Shown in pieces: positions 14,534 to 23,287 of a stretch of DNA of 64,000 nucleotides; positions within the stretch are counted from its first letter, which is position 1, and each line of letters opens with the position of its first letter. The translations under genes were made by a program, and so were the position numbers. Under the pieces are notes generated by a model. The model did not search any database. It saw nothing but the letters and a program-made list of their open reading frames with translations, and had not been told where the DNA came from. The DNA is from Bacteroidaceae bacterium (GTDB lineage Bacteria; Bacteroidota; Bacteroidia; Bacteroidales; Bacteroidaceae): the NCBI GenBank assembly GCA_017520935.1, contig JAFXEF010000018.1, positions 45,052 through 109,051 on the forward strand. The letters are read 5' to 3'.

Positions 14534-16453
14534 CTACCACCACACCTGCTCACCATTCTCATAGGTAAAGATGCGCTCCTCCTTACCTTTGGTATGGTTA
14601 CGCAAGAGCAGCAGCGCATTGGTAGGAACGTTATCCACATAGAGCACACCCTCCCTATTGCCCTCCATACGGGCGATGGAGGCGAAGCGGCGGCCATCCC
14701 AGTAGTAGAGCTCGTATTGCTCGCCCTCACGGATGAAGTTGTCATCGTTGCGGGGCAGGAAGCGCACCTCGCTGATATGCTGAGGCTCCTCAAACTCTAC
14801 AGCCGCCCATGAGTCGTCGGGGAACTGGCGGTTGTAACAGGTGAGCACATCACCGTCGAACACCTTCTCGAGATTACATCCCGGCGTAGCCCATCGTTCG
14901 CCGAACATCCGCTTCACCGCAGGGCGCTGCCCTAATGAATCGTACATCTCCACCTCGGCCATATTACCATACGAGCCTTTGGGCGAGAGATAACGGAAGT
15001 AGCGGTACGTGGTATCACATGTGGTGGACAATGTATGGAAGCGCGATTCCCGTACACTGCCGATAGTGGCTATCGTCACCGAGTCGCTGAAGTCCTCATT
15101 GTTGGCCACCTGGAAGCGGCCTCCTTCGGTACGGCGACACAGCTCCTTCAGCCAATGGGTGAAGCGGTACTTGCGCGTGAGGCGCACCGATTGGCGATGG
15201 GCAGTATCGGCAATGATGGGTTGCACCGTACCATTCTCTGCTACGATGAACGGATGCCCAGCTGGCACCGATTCGCCATGGCGGGTATACGCCACAGGCA
15301 GATATACCACTTTACGCCCTAATCTGTCAAAAGTCACCTGCCGTCCACGTCGCCTGCCCCAATGCACTATCTGCCAGTCACGATTGTCGAATACGGCAGC
15401 ATACAGATACTTACTATCCTTGACTGCAGGTGTATTGAAGAGACGCACCGTGGCATCCGTAGTAGGCGTGTAGGTATCGGTCACATCCATCAGTGTGGGC
15501 GATTCGAACAACGGTGGTACAGGTTCGCCACTGCTTGTCAACGGCAGCAGTGCCTTCTGCTTGGCATACATGTGGCGGAACACCTTGGGCAAGATATGGT
15601 CTTCACGCCCGAAGAAATGGTCGCTCAGGTGCTCGTTAGGCCCGAAGGGATAGCATAGCTCCTCATTGGGCAACAGCACCACCCACTCGTGGCTCATGGA
15701 GCGGCTGCCCCACTGCGGCACGAAGTCCTTGGCTACGGGTACACCGATGGAGCGGAAGCGGGCAATGTTGAGGTCGGTAAACGTGCGGCAAGTGCCTACA
15801 CGCACACTGTCGAGCTGCGTGGCAGGGAAGTCGGGGACAAATCCCTTGGGGTAGTATACCGCCGCGTGGATTCCGCGATTTACCGTAGAGTAGGTGCCAT
15901 AGACATAATAATAGTTTTCCTGACTATTGGCAAACTTGTCGACCTTGGGCAATTGCTGGGCGATATATTTCTCACGCCATTGGCTCAATGGCTCGTGCCC
16001 GACGCGATAAGGAAGTACGTAGTTGCAGAAGTGCTCGAAACCGTAGTCCATGTTCCACTTGGTTCGCCACATACGGAAAGCACTGTCGATATTGGCTTTC
16101 AGGTATTCGGCTGTGACGGTGGACGTATCGGGGATACGCATCTGATTCACCTCCATTAGGTGAGCGTAACGCATGACTGCGGTATCGTATGCACGGTTGT
16201 AAAACAAATCGTCACGGTATGGCAAGCGAAATATGCTGTCCATGTACAATCGGAAGCTATCGATACCCTCACTCTGCAGGGTATAGTGAACGTCCATGTT
16301 GTCGATGAGGAACCGGGCGGCACGTTGCTTGTAGGTATCAGAGACGCTGTCGTGATAATGCACAACAACATCATGAATGCTATCATCTGTTTGTTTATGG
16401 ATGCATGAGTGGCATAGCAAACATATAGCTGCTATAAATAAACCATATTTCAT
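14534..16453 (-). CDS. Transglutaminase-like lipoprotein
   Basis: The N-terminus (MKYGLFIAAICLLCHSC) is a lipoprotein signal with lipid-attachment Cys17. The middle holds a transglutaminase/protease-like core: RVGTCRTFTDLN with the candidate nucleophile near Cys221, and MSHEWVVLLPN with the candidate His near 254. Beta-rich domains follow to residue 639. Such proteins of Bacteroidales are placed at the cell envelope; substrate is unknown. The start overlaps the stop of the O-antigen ligase-like gene by four bases, so the two are translationally coupled. Its 3' end faces the broken HTH gene. Confidence 0.8.
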   Translation of the reverse strand: MKYGLFIAAICLLCHSCIHKQTDDSIHDVVVHYHDSVSDTYKQRAARFLIDNMDVHYTLQSEGIDSFRLYMDSIFRLPYRDDLFYNRAYDTAVMRYAHLMEVNQMRIPDTSTVTAEYLKANIDSAFRMWRTKWNMDYGFEHFCNYVLPYRVGHEPLSQWREKYIAQQLPKVDKFANSQENYYYVYGTYSTVNRGIHAAVYYPKGFVPDFPATQLDSVRVGTCRTFTDLNIARFRSIGVPVAKDFVPQWGSRSMSHEWVVLLPNEELCYPFGPNEHLSDHFFGREDHILPKVFRHMYAKQKALLPLTSSGEPVPPLFESPTLMDVTDTYTPTTDATVRLFNTPAVKDSKYLYAAVFDNRDWQIVHWGRRRGRQVTFDRLGRKVVYLPVAYTRHGESVPAGHPFIVAENGTVQPIIADTAHRQSVRLTRKYRFTHWLKELCRRTEGGRFQVANNEDFSDSVTIATIGSVRESRFHTLSTTCDTTYRYFRYLSPKGSYGNMAEVEMYDSLGQRPAVKRMFGERWATPGCNLEKVFDGDVLTCYNRQFPDDSWAAVEFEEPQHISEVRFLPRNDDNFIREGEQYELYYWDGRRFASIARMEGNREGVLYVDNVPTNALLLLRNHTKGKEERIFTYENGEQVWW

Positions 16454-17730
16454 TGTTGTAGTTGTAAGAATCCTTTTGCTTCTTTCTTAATATTCATTAC
16501 CCGTCTGTTTTCCACCTTAGCTTTCATTGATTCTATTTGCCTTGCATATTCCACAGCTTTATCATTTATGCCTAATTGATTATACAAGCAAAAGAGTTTA
16601 TAGGGAGGTGTCACATAAGCCGGTAACATATAGGAAGCGGTGCGATAACATTCAATAGCCTTTCCATAGATTTTCACCTCCTTATAAGCATCACCCAGGT
16701 CCAATATCTTTTCTGCAGTAGGAAACAGAGAAATACTTTGCTCTAATATGGGAATAGCTTCCTTATATTGCCCCTTTTCGTATAAGATATAGGCATACTT
16801 GGAAAGTATACGCTCATTGTCCGCGAAGTTCGCTATTGATTCTTTTATATATGCTTTGTTCGCTCTATCATCGCTGACCAACAGCTTCGTCAAAGCTCTG
16901 TCCATGCGATGAAAGTGAATGTAAGACGAGGTACGGCCGCCTATGAAAACAGCTGTGGCTATACCGATACAGGAGTACAACATACGCCTTCTACGCTTAC
17001 TCAATTTCAAAGGAGGTAGGGCGCAAAGTATGAGTATAGCATACAAGAGTCTTAACACAGGCACATCCAGGGGATAGGAAAAACAAGCAAAAACAATCCC
17101 ACACACCAAGGCTGTGATGGCTGCACCTCGTAGAGTAGGGAATTCCTCTTTACCGCTATAGATAATGACAGATAGGACAATAATAGTCAGTAGCAAACCT
17201 ATGATACCAAATTCACAAGCAATGCGTACAAACTCATTAAAGGGGAACGTATTATCTGCAGCAAGTAATGTTTCAGTCTCAGTAGCACATCCCGAAGCAA
17301 AGTACTCCGCCTGTGCAGGCATATATTCACGATGGAATCCACCTACGCCATGCCCAAATAAAGGTTTCGCCGCTATGATATGCTTAATACAAACCTTCCA
17401 GATAAGAAATCTCCCATTAGCCGACAATGGACGATACATATACATGCCTACCACCAACAATAGTCCCAAGATTGGCAAACCTATATAAACTGCATGTCTA
17501 AGCCATTTGTTGGAGATAGGGTATCTAATAAGCAGGAGCATTGTTGCTCCTACTATGAATCCCAACAAAGCTGCCCGTGAATCGGTCAGAACACAAGCAA
17601 TCAACAAACTGCTAGTGATGACAATCCACGGCCAACGCTTTGCGGCATAGAGGCTTTGGTGTAGTGCTAAGGAAGCACAGATAGCCAAGAACCCTCCGAT
17701 AGATGCAGAATTTACTAATATAGCTATCAC
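16450..17730 (-). CDS. O-antigen ligase-like membrane protein with TPRs, N-terminally short
   Basis: Residues 1-270 form membrane helices with the Wzy/WaaL signature DSRAALLGFIVG, the periplasmic-loop region FGHGVGGFHREY and later helices. Residues ~290-426 are a tetratricopeptide-like region (YAYILYEKGQYKEAIPILEQ). The protein begins abruptly at a GTG inside what should be the middle of the membrane domain. In relatives about 100 or more residues of helices precede this point. Only three codons separate the start from the in-frame stop of the upstream gene, leaving no room for the missing part. It is either a truncated, possibly inactive ligase or an unusual short form. Confidence 0.7.
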   Translation of the reverse strand: MIAILVNSASIGGFLAICASLALHQSLYAAKRWPWIVITSSLLIACVLTDSRAALLGFIVGATMLLLIRYPISNKWLRHAVYIGLPILGLLLVVGMYMYRPLSANGRFLIWKVCIKHIIAAKPLFGHGVGGFHREYMPAQAEYFASGCATETETLLAADNTFPFNEFVRIACEFGIIGLLLTIIVLSVIIYSGKEEFPTLRGAAITALVCGIVFACFSYPLDVPVLRLLYAILILCALPPLKLSKRRRRMLYSCIGIATAVFIGGRTSSYIHFHRMDRALTKLLVSDDRANKAYIKESIANFADNERILSKYAYILYEKGQYKEAIPILEQSISLFPTAEKILDLGDAYKEVKIYGKAIECYRTASYMLPAYVTPPYKLFCLYNQLGINDKAVEYARQIESMKAKVENRRVMNIKKEAKGFLQLQQ

Positions 17731-17739
17731 GAAGATATT

Positions 17740-18309
17740 CTAAAAATCCAAATCAAATCTAATCTCCGTTATCAGATTATTCTTATGCTTTACTACCAAT
17801 AAATCGTTGAATTCGGTCCTGTACCATCTTCTTATTGTCCCGTCATCAAATGTCTTTTCTTCAAACTTATTGAATGATGACCAGTTAATTCGATTAACGT
17901 TATCACCTACTTGCATTTCAACTCCTTCAATACTACAGCGATATTTATTACCCACAAGTATAATGGAGAACAATCCTAAGTCATCAGCTGGAGTCATAGT
18001 AATCAATACCCCTTGGTGACCATATCTATAAGCCACTTCTCTATAATCAGGCATAGTTTCTGTTCTTGTTCCAAAAATAGAGTCCAATTGACTCGCCGAA
18101 TAATAATACCCCATATAAATATGAGAATCATTTCGTATAGGATTATAGACATAAACACTCAAATTGCCAAAATCTGTTTTTTTCCCAACAACTTCGACTT
18201 TTGGAAAAGTTGCATTGTCAGGATTAACAATTTTTGTCTGGGCTTGAATCTGCAAACAGCCAACAGAAGCTACAAAAAGAAATATAAAACCTCTCATTTT
18301 TCTATACAT
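17740..18309 (-). CDS. Exported protein of unknown function
   Basis: A 189-residue protein with an N-terminal signal peptide (RGFIFLFVASVGCLQIQA before QTKIV); a start at the second Met (18297) is equally possible. The mature part is beta-rich, with aromatic clusters (YMGYYYSASQLDSIFG, RWYRTEFNDLLVVKHKNN). I recognise no family. It lies between the M23 lipoprotein gene and the short O-antigen ligase-like gene on the same strand, in the same frame as the ligase and separated from it by a single TAG. Confidence 0.65.
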   Translation of the reverse strand: MYRKMRGFIFLFVASVGCLQIQAQTKIVNPDNATFPKVEVVGKKTDFGNLSVYVYNPIRNDSHIYMGYYYSASQLDSIFGTRTETMPDYREVAYRYGHQGVLITMTPADDLGLFSIILVGNKYRCSIEGVEMQVGDNVNRINWSSFNKFEEKTFDDGTIRRWYRTEFNDLLVVKHKNNLITEIRFDLDF

Positions 18310-18328
18310 ACAACTAGTCGTTTAATAA

Positions 18329-20014
18329 TTACTCACAATCTGTTTTCAAGTTAATAGTAGAATTTCCGTTACTATCTTTTTCATATTCTACAGGAATGTA
18401 ATCAACAGGATTAACGTACCCCTCCCCTTCTACACGTATTCCATAATGTAAATGCGGAACCGAAGGTGAAGCGTTTCCTGTGATTCCACTATACCCAATA
18501 AAGGTTCCAGTATAGACTGTATCACCGACCTTAAGATCGTTATCATTATTTTTCTTTAAATGCCAATAGACATGATTAAAAGTCTTTCCATTTATAGTAG
18601 ACTCTATTTCAATGAAATTCCCCACCTTTGCTATTCTCTTAGCTGCTTCCGAATAATCACCGCTTTTGTATTTATTATATGTGTCATTATCAAAATCATT
18701 TTTAATTGCAACAACCACTCCATCATGAGTAGAATAAATAGGAGTGCCTTCTTCCGCAGCGAGATCTATGCCTTGATGAAAAACTGTCTTCTTGCGATTT
18801 TCATCATATCTAGTAATCCCCCAAGTACCTCCTCTAGGATTCCAATTGCTAGGAGGCGCAATTCTCATACTTACGAGTGGATTACCACTCAAACCATCAT
18901 CGCTTTGGCAGGGAATTTTATCATTCTCATTACTGTCTCCAGTATTACCACCTAAACCTGGTAATGATGGGTCAATGGGAGGAATAGTTGGACCAGATGG
19001 ATTAGATGGCCCCAATGGTCCCGATGGATTTGTCCCTGGCAGGTTATAGCACTGACAGAATTCTATTAGGAATCCACAATAATAGCATCTCTGTTCCTCC
19101 TCTTCTTCCACCTCCGGATTTTCATCACATATACAAGGTTGCCTTCTGCATACACCACATTCTACAATCTCAACACAAGTACAATCATTTACATTTTTAC
19201 CGCAAAAGCTACAAGTAAGATTGTCGTAATCTTCACTATTGTTTGAGTAAGTACTACGAGTCGCTGATATAAAAGTTATAAACTCTAGGCTCATCTTTAT
19301 ATGTGTATGGACAGAATCACATTGGTGACTGCTACAGTGCTCACTACGATATTGCTCAATAAAATTACGATTTCGTTCGGATCTAGGCATTATATAGTAA
19401 CACTTGCGACCATTCTCATAACGGATACCATGAGTAATCTCGCCATATATAGTAGAGAAGAACAGGATACCGCTAAAGTCGCTTCCTTGAGGGTTAGGAT
19501 ACAATTGCAGTTCCTCCCCATTTTCTTCACAAGCATTGATATAATCGCGGTCGGGAGCAAAAGAGAGTATGTAGGCATGCGTCTGCCCTGTCTCCAACAT
19601 TTTTCGCATATAGAGCATTGAATGCAACGGAGTTGTCTCCCTTTTACGGCTATTACCTTCCATAGTAATGGTACGAAGAGCCATCTCCTTGTTGTATCTC
19701 ACGGGAGCTATAACGACTTCAGCCAGTTTGCTTTCCATAACATCAGCTTCTCCCCAATCGAAGATGAAATCCTCTTCTTCGTACCTCAATGATTGGTTGC
19801 TACCGCTGCTACGAGTCGCGCTACCGCCTTTGAGGGTTTTATCCAAATCGGGCAATGACACAAAGTCATGATTGTCTTCTATCAGTTTCATGGCCTCTGT
19901 CAATATGGATGAGTTCTCATCTCCCATGTCATAATCGTTATAATACGAGTCTTCTTGGCATGCCATAAATAACAAGCTAATGCCAAAGATAGCAAGAATA
20001 AACTTCTTTTTCAT
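18329..20014 (-). CDS. M23-family metallopeptidase lipoprotein with three cysteine knuckles
   Basis: The lipobox ends at Cys19 (LLFMAC). The C-terminal domain has the LytM/M23 zinc motifs HQGIDLA and HLHYGIRV, which cut peptidoglycan cross-links or act as an activator scaffold. The middle is unusual: three closely spaced motifs, CSFCGKNVNDCTC, CGVCRRQPCIC and CYYCGFLIEFCQC, resembling small zinc knuckles. An acidic stretch (EVEEEEEQ) lies among them, and a proline/glycine linker (GTNPSGPLGPSNPSGPT) follows. An N-terminal region of ~270 residues is unrecognised. Expected location is the outer-membrane periplasmic face or the surface. Confidence 0.85.
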   Translation of the reverse strand: MKKKFILAIFGISLLFMACQEDSYYNDYDMGDENSSILTEAMKLIEDNHDFVSLPDLDKTLKGGSATRSSGSNQSLRYEEEDFIFDWGEADVMESKLAEVVIAPVRYNKEMALRTITMEGNSRKRETTPLHSMLYMRKMLETGQTHAYILSFAPDRDYINACEENGEELQLYPNPQGSDFSGILFFSTIYGEITHGIRYENGRKCYYIMPRSERNRNFIEQYRSEHCSSHQCDSVHTHIKMSLEFITFISATRSTYSNNSEDYDNLTCSFCGKNVNDCTCVEIVECGVCRRQPCICDENPEVEEEEEQRCYYCGFLIEFCQCYNLPGTNPSGPLGPSNPSGPTIPPIDPSLPGLGGNTGDSNENDKIPCQSDDGLSGNPLVSMRIAPPSNWNPRGGTWGITRYDENRKKTVFHQGIDLAAEEGTPIYSTHDGVVVAIKNDFDNDTYNKYKSGDYSEAAKRIAKVGNFIEIESTINGKTFNHVYWHLKKNNDNDLKVGDTVYTGTFIGYSGITGNASPSVPHLHYGIRVEGEGYVNPVDYIPVEYEKDSNGNSTINLKTDCE

Positions 20015-20034
20015 AATATCCTATATCTTTTTCA

Positions 20035-20373
20035 TTAATTCACCTCAAACTCTCCATTATAGAGATGATTGGTATCCTCTATTTCCAGTTTATACTCACC
20101 AACAGGCAGGTTTGGCAATGTGATGACTGCGCCTTGTGCACTATACGAACCTGTGTATACCACTGCGCCTGAAGCATCCACTACTGAGACTTCAAAGTTG
20201 GTGCTCGATACAAAGCTAATGGTTAGTACTTGCCCGTCAATGGAAGCGGTGGGCAACTGAACTTCACTACGCTCATGTGGTCGCTTTTTCTTTTCTAACT
20301 CAATCGCTTTCTTTTCTGCAAAACCCGATAGTGTGCAACAAAGCAACGCTAATAACATAAATACTTTTTTCAT
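20035..20373 (-). CDS. DUF3244 exported protein
   Basis: 112 residues with a signal peptide (MKKVFMLLALLCCTLSGFA) and a single beta-sandwich domain. The domain holds the DUF3244 pattern (LTISFVSSTNFEVSVVDASG ... LPVGEYKLEIED), a fold that resembles the propeptide-like inhibitors or C-terminal domains of streptopain-family proteases. The start at 20373 is chosen over an upstream in-frame Met because it begins the signal peptide. A -7 box lies at 20400-20407. DUF3244 genes are often next to membrane TPR regulators, as here. Confidence 0.85.
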   Translation of the reverse strand: MKKVFMLLALLCCTLSGFAEKKAIELEKKKRPHERSEVQLPTASIDGQVLTISFVSSTNFEVSVVDASGAVVYTGSYSAQGAVITLPNLPVGEYKLEIEDTNHLYNGEFEVN

Positions 20374-20399
20374 ACTGATATTGTTTTTGATTTCCGCTG

Positions 20400-20407
20400 C
20401 AAAAGTA
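20400..20407 (-). promoter_or_regulatory. -7 box for the DUF3244 gene
   Basis: TACTTTTG on the minus strand, 26 bases before the start codon; no consensus -33 at standard spacing. Confidence 0.5.
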
Positions 20408-20527
20408 TAATCTATGCAGCATATCAGACGAAAAAAGAGCAAGACAAAAACAAGACATTTTCACTCCGCGCTATTCCTACGAAAAATGGGGGGGGTATTA
20501 CATTGCGGAATACCAGCAATTTACACT

Positions 20528-22147
20528 TCAGACTGAGAATAACTGCAAAATATCCTCTAGTAACTTATCACCAAGGCGTACTCTACGCTTCCTTACAACG
20601 TCGTCGGAAGATACCGCCAGACATTCGCGAATGACCCCGATAGAATACCCCAGCGAAAGGAGCAGGCAAAGGTGGATATCCTCAGCCTTGAGACGGCTTT
20701 TCTGCTTGACAGCTTCGTCGCGAAGGTTTGTGATGACGTTAACAAAGCATCTTTCGAGCACTTCGACCAGTTGTTCTCGCTCGTTAACAGTAAAAGAAGG
20801 AATCTCTTTACTGCGCAGTTCACTCAATTGCTGCAGACGGGTAGCCCAACGCTCCTTTTTAAATAGAGCCACACTCTTAGAAAGATTGTCGCGATAGAGT
20901 GCCAAAATCTGATCACGGGCAAGCGAGCCATTATCGCGTTTTTCCTCGATGGATTGGTACATTTTGTAGATTCTTGCTTGGTTGCGCTGCAGCTCTTTCT
21001 GTAAACGGAGATAATGCAACTTTCGATGCCGCTCAAAAAGGAGTACACCGATAAAGATAGTTGCCAGCAGGCATACACCGATAAAGATAAAGCGCTGATG
21101 GCGCTGGGCAAGCTCGCGCTGCTGTAATTCCATCTGATGTGCTGTATGTATCTCGTCAATCTCAGTACGGCGCTCGATGCGATTGATGGAGTCTGATGTT
21201 TGTTCAAAACGCTTGATGTAACCATAAAGTTCGGGCTGGGCTGTGGAGTCTAAGGTCAGGTATAGCAGATTGCGGACACAATTGTATTGTAGGTATACCT
21301 CATCGTATCCTTGCATAGCCTTTTTGTAATAACGTTTGGCGATGTCGTAGCATCCGCGAGACTCTGCGATATTTCCCTTAAACCAATGTGCCGCATCCAC
21401 CTCGTTTGTATCACACAATGCAATGAGTTGGTCAAAATACGCATCGGCTTTGTCGTAATCCTTGTAAAATTCGTATTCAATCTTGCCTAAATCAAAAAGG
21501 ATGGTTTCTATACTCAGTGTATCCATCTCGTCACGATGTAGCAGTAACTCCTCTAATATCTCACGAGCCTGCTCTGGTTGTTTCTTATGAATGTAGGTCT
21601 GAGCCAAACCAATATCGGCATACAGATGAGCAGATCCTTCTGTAACATTATGATAGGCTTGAAAAGCTACTAATGCATCATCAGTCATTTTCTTTTTCAG
21701 GTAATGACGTCCAAGATTCTGGTAACACAATCTATGATACCGCACCGTAGTATCGGGGAAGAGGCTCTGCGCCTGCAGATAGGCATCCACGGCAGCGGCA
21801 TCGTGCTTCAGCTCGGTATACACGCAGCCCAAGGAGTACCAGGCCATGGCGGCACGGTAGCTCTTCCTATTCCTTTTATAATAGTCGGTGGCGTAGCGGA
21901 TGAGGGTGTCGGTGGTGAGCGGTACGTAGCACTTGTAGTCGGCCTGCGTACGCAGTATGGCATAGAGTGCCCGTGCCTCATCGCCGAGCGAGGCGAAGGG
22001 GATACTGTCGAGCGCGAGGCGCACAACATCGGGCGCGGTATCGAGCTGCGCCTCCAAGCTCTCGAGCTGGCGCATGTGCCCCTGCCCGCCACACCCCATG
22101 CAGAGGGTGGCGAGAAGGAGGGTGTATATCACGGTGCGGAGCTTCAT
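20528..22147 (-). CDS. Membrane-anchored TPR lipoprotein regulator-like protein
   Basis: 539 residues. A lipobox-like signal (LLLATLCMGC) is followed by TPR units through about residue 310 (YKCYVP, MAWYSLGCVYTELKHDAAAVDAYLQAQ and others). One transmembrane helix (FIFIGVCLLATIFIGVLLF) and a cytoplasmic coiled coil plus compact C-terminal region (KAEDIHLCLLLSLGYSIGVIRECLAVSSDDVVRKRRVRL) follow. That C-terminal region looks like a helix-turn-helix of the type found in Bacteroidetes TPR membrane regulators. It probably senses periplasmic conditions through the TPRs and acts on transcription; the neighbouring DUF3244 gene is a plausible target. A lipid anchor together with a transmembrane helix would be odd, so the Cys may be incidental. 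Confidence 0.78.
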   Translation of the reverse strand: MKLRTVIYTLLLATLCMGCGGQGHMRQLESLEAQLDTAPDVVRLALDSIPFASLGDEARALYAILRTQADYKCYVPLTTDTLIRYATDYYKRNRKSYRAAMAWYSLGCVYTELKHDAAAVDAYLQAQSLFPDTTVRYHRLCYQNLGRHYLKKKMTDDALVAFQAYHNVTEGSAHLYADIGLAQTYIHKKQPEQAREILEELLLHRDEMDTLSIETILFDLGKIEYEFYKDYDKADAYFDQLIALCDTNEVDAAHWFKGNIAESRGCYDIAKRYYKKAMQGYDEVYLQYNCVRNLLYLTLDSTAQPELYGYIKRFEQTSDSINRIERRTEIDEIHTAHQMELQQRELAQRHQRFIFIGVCLLATIFIGVLLFERHRKLHYLRLQKELQRNQARIYKMYQSIEEKRDNGSLARDQILALYRDNLSKSVALFKKERWATRLQQLSELRSKEIPSFTVNEREQLVEVLERCFVNVITNLRDEAVKQKSRLKAEDIHLCLLLSLGYSIGVIRECLAVSSDDVVRKRRVRLGDKLLEDILQLFSV

Positions 22148-22200
22148 GGACGTGTGCTCTTAATCCTTGCTTTGCGAAAGCAACCACCCCTGCAGAGCAA

Positions 22201-23268
22201 TCACTTGCTCTGCTGCATACGGCGTTTAATCTCCTTGGCCGACCATCGTTGCAAGCGCTTATATTCCCTCTTGGTCAGACGCATAAACGACCCGTGCTGC
22301 GGGCCAGTGACTCCCTCAATGTTGACAGGGTCGGAGAAATTGCGCAAGAATCTGTCGGCCTTGCAGATACGATAGTTCTTCGGCTTTGAAGAGTATTCGA
22401 TGTAAGCTACACGCCAGGTATCGTCGCCCATGAGCTGGAAGGCAGAGGAGCCCTCGCACTTCTTGCGTCCCTCGAAATCCACATAATCATCCTCTATGGG
22501 CTCGCCCCAAGGTCCGTGCAGCGAAGGAGCCGTAGCAGTATATATACCAGGCTTGCCACCCTCCTTCTTGATAAGCATGTGGTAGAGACCATCACTCTCC
22601 AGGTAGTTGATATCGGCATCGATAGTAGCATAGCCCCAATCGAAGAGGAGTTGTGGTTTGGTAAGGCGGGTGAAAGACTTGTCGGCATAGGAGTAATACA
22701 TGCGGTCGTACTGCTCCTCCTCACGGTTAAGCATAGAGTAGTAAATCATATAACCACCCTTTTCACCATCGGGCCACTGATAATCGGGGTTCCAGAAGAT
22801 TTGGGGTGCCCATACACGGTCGACGGTGCTGAAGTCCTTGTACACGTCCGGAGCCTCGGGATTGCAGAAGATTTCGGGACCTTTGCGGAAGTCAAAGGTG
22901 ACCGACTCCCAATGGATGAGGTCGCGACTGCGCAGGAGGTCGATACCATAGTTGTCCCACACACGTGACTTGCGCACACACATGTCGGTGGTCACCATCA
23001 CATAGCCCTTGCCGTTGTGGGCACGAGCAATGAAAGCATCACGGGTGCCGCCCTCGATGCGGGCATGTTCCTCAGGGTCGAAGATGGGGTCGCCCCCGAT
23101 AACGTCTTCGTAGTGATAGCCATCGCGGCTCAAGGCATAGGCAGTATACTCGCCACGGTCACTCATGTGGCAATATAGGTATCCGTAACTTCCCTTTTGG
23201 AGGTTCTGTGCCTGCACACCAGTGCCAAGGGCGAGGAGCAAAGCTCCGATCAGTGTCGTTCTTTTCAT
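22201..23268 (-). CDS. Glycoside hydrolase family 43-like exported enzyme
   Basis: 355 residues with a signal peptide (MKRTTLIGALLLALGTGVQA). The body resembles a five-bladed propeller of GH43 and relatives: GGTRDAFIARAHNGKGYVMV, DLIHWES, VWAPQIFWNPDYQWPDGEKGGYMIYYS, TIDADINYLESDGLYHMLIKKEGG. Members cut arabinose or xylose side groups from plant glycans. The acid/base assignments cannot be made without alignment. The ATG at 23268 is used because it begins the signal peptide. It follows the alkaline phosphatase gene by 19 bases and is probably co-transcribed with it. Confidence 0.8.
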   Translation of the reverse strand: MKRTTLIGALLLALGTGVQAQNLQKGSYGYLYCHMSDRGEYTAYALSRDGYHYEDVIGGDPIFDPEEHARIEGGTRDAFIARAHNGKGYVMVTTDMCVRKSRVWDNYGIDLLRSRDLIHWESVTFDFRKGPEIFCNPEAPDVYKDFSTVDRVWAPQIFWNPDYQWPDGEKGGYMIYYSMLNREEEQYDRMYYSYADKSFTRLTKPQLLFDWGYATIDADINYLESDGLYHMLIKKEGGKPGIYTATAPSLHGPWGEPIEDDYVDFEGRKKCEGSSAFQLMGDDTWRVAYIEYSSKPKNYRICKADRFLRNFSDPVNIEGVTGPQHGSFMRLTKREYKRLQRWSAKEIKRRMQQSK

Positions 23269-23287
23269 GCCAGGATGCTTATGATTA

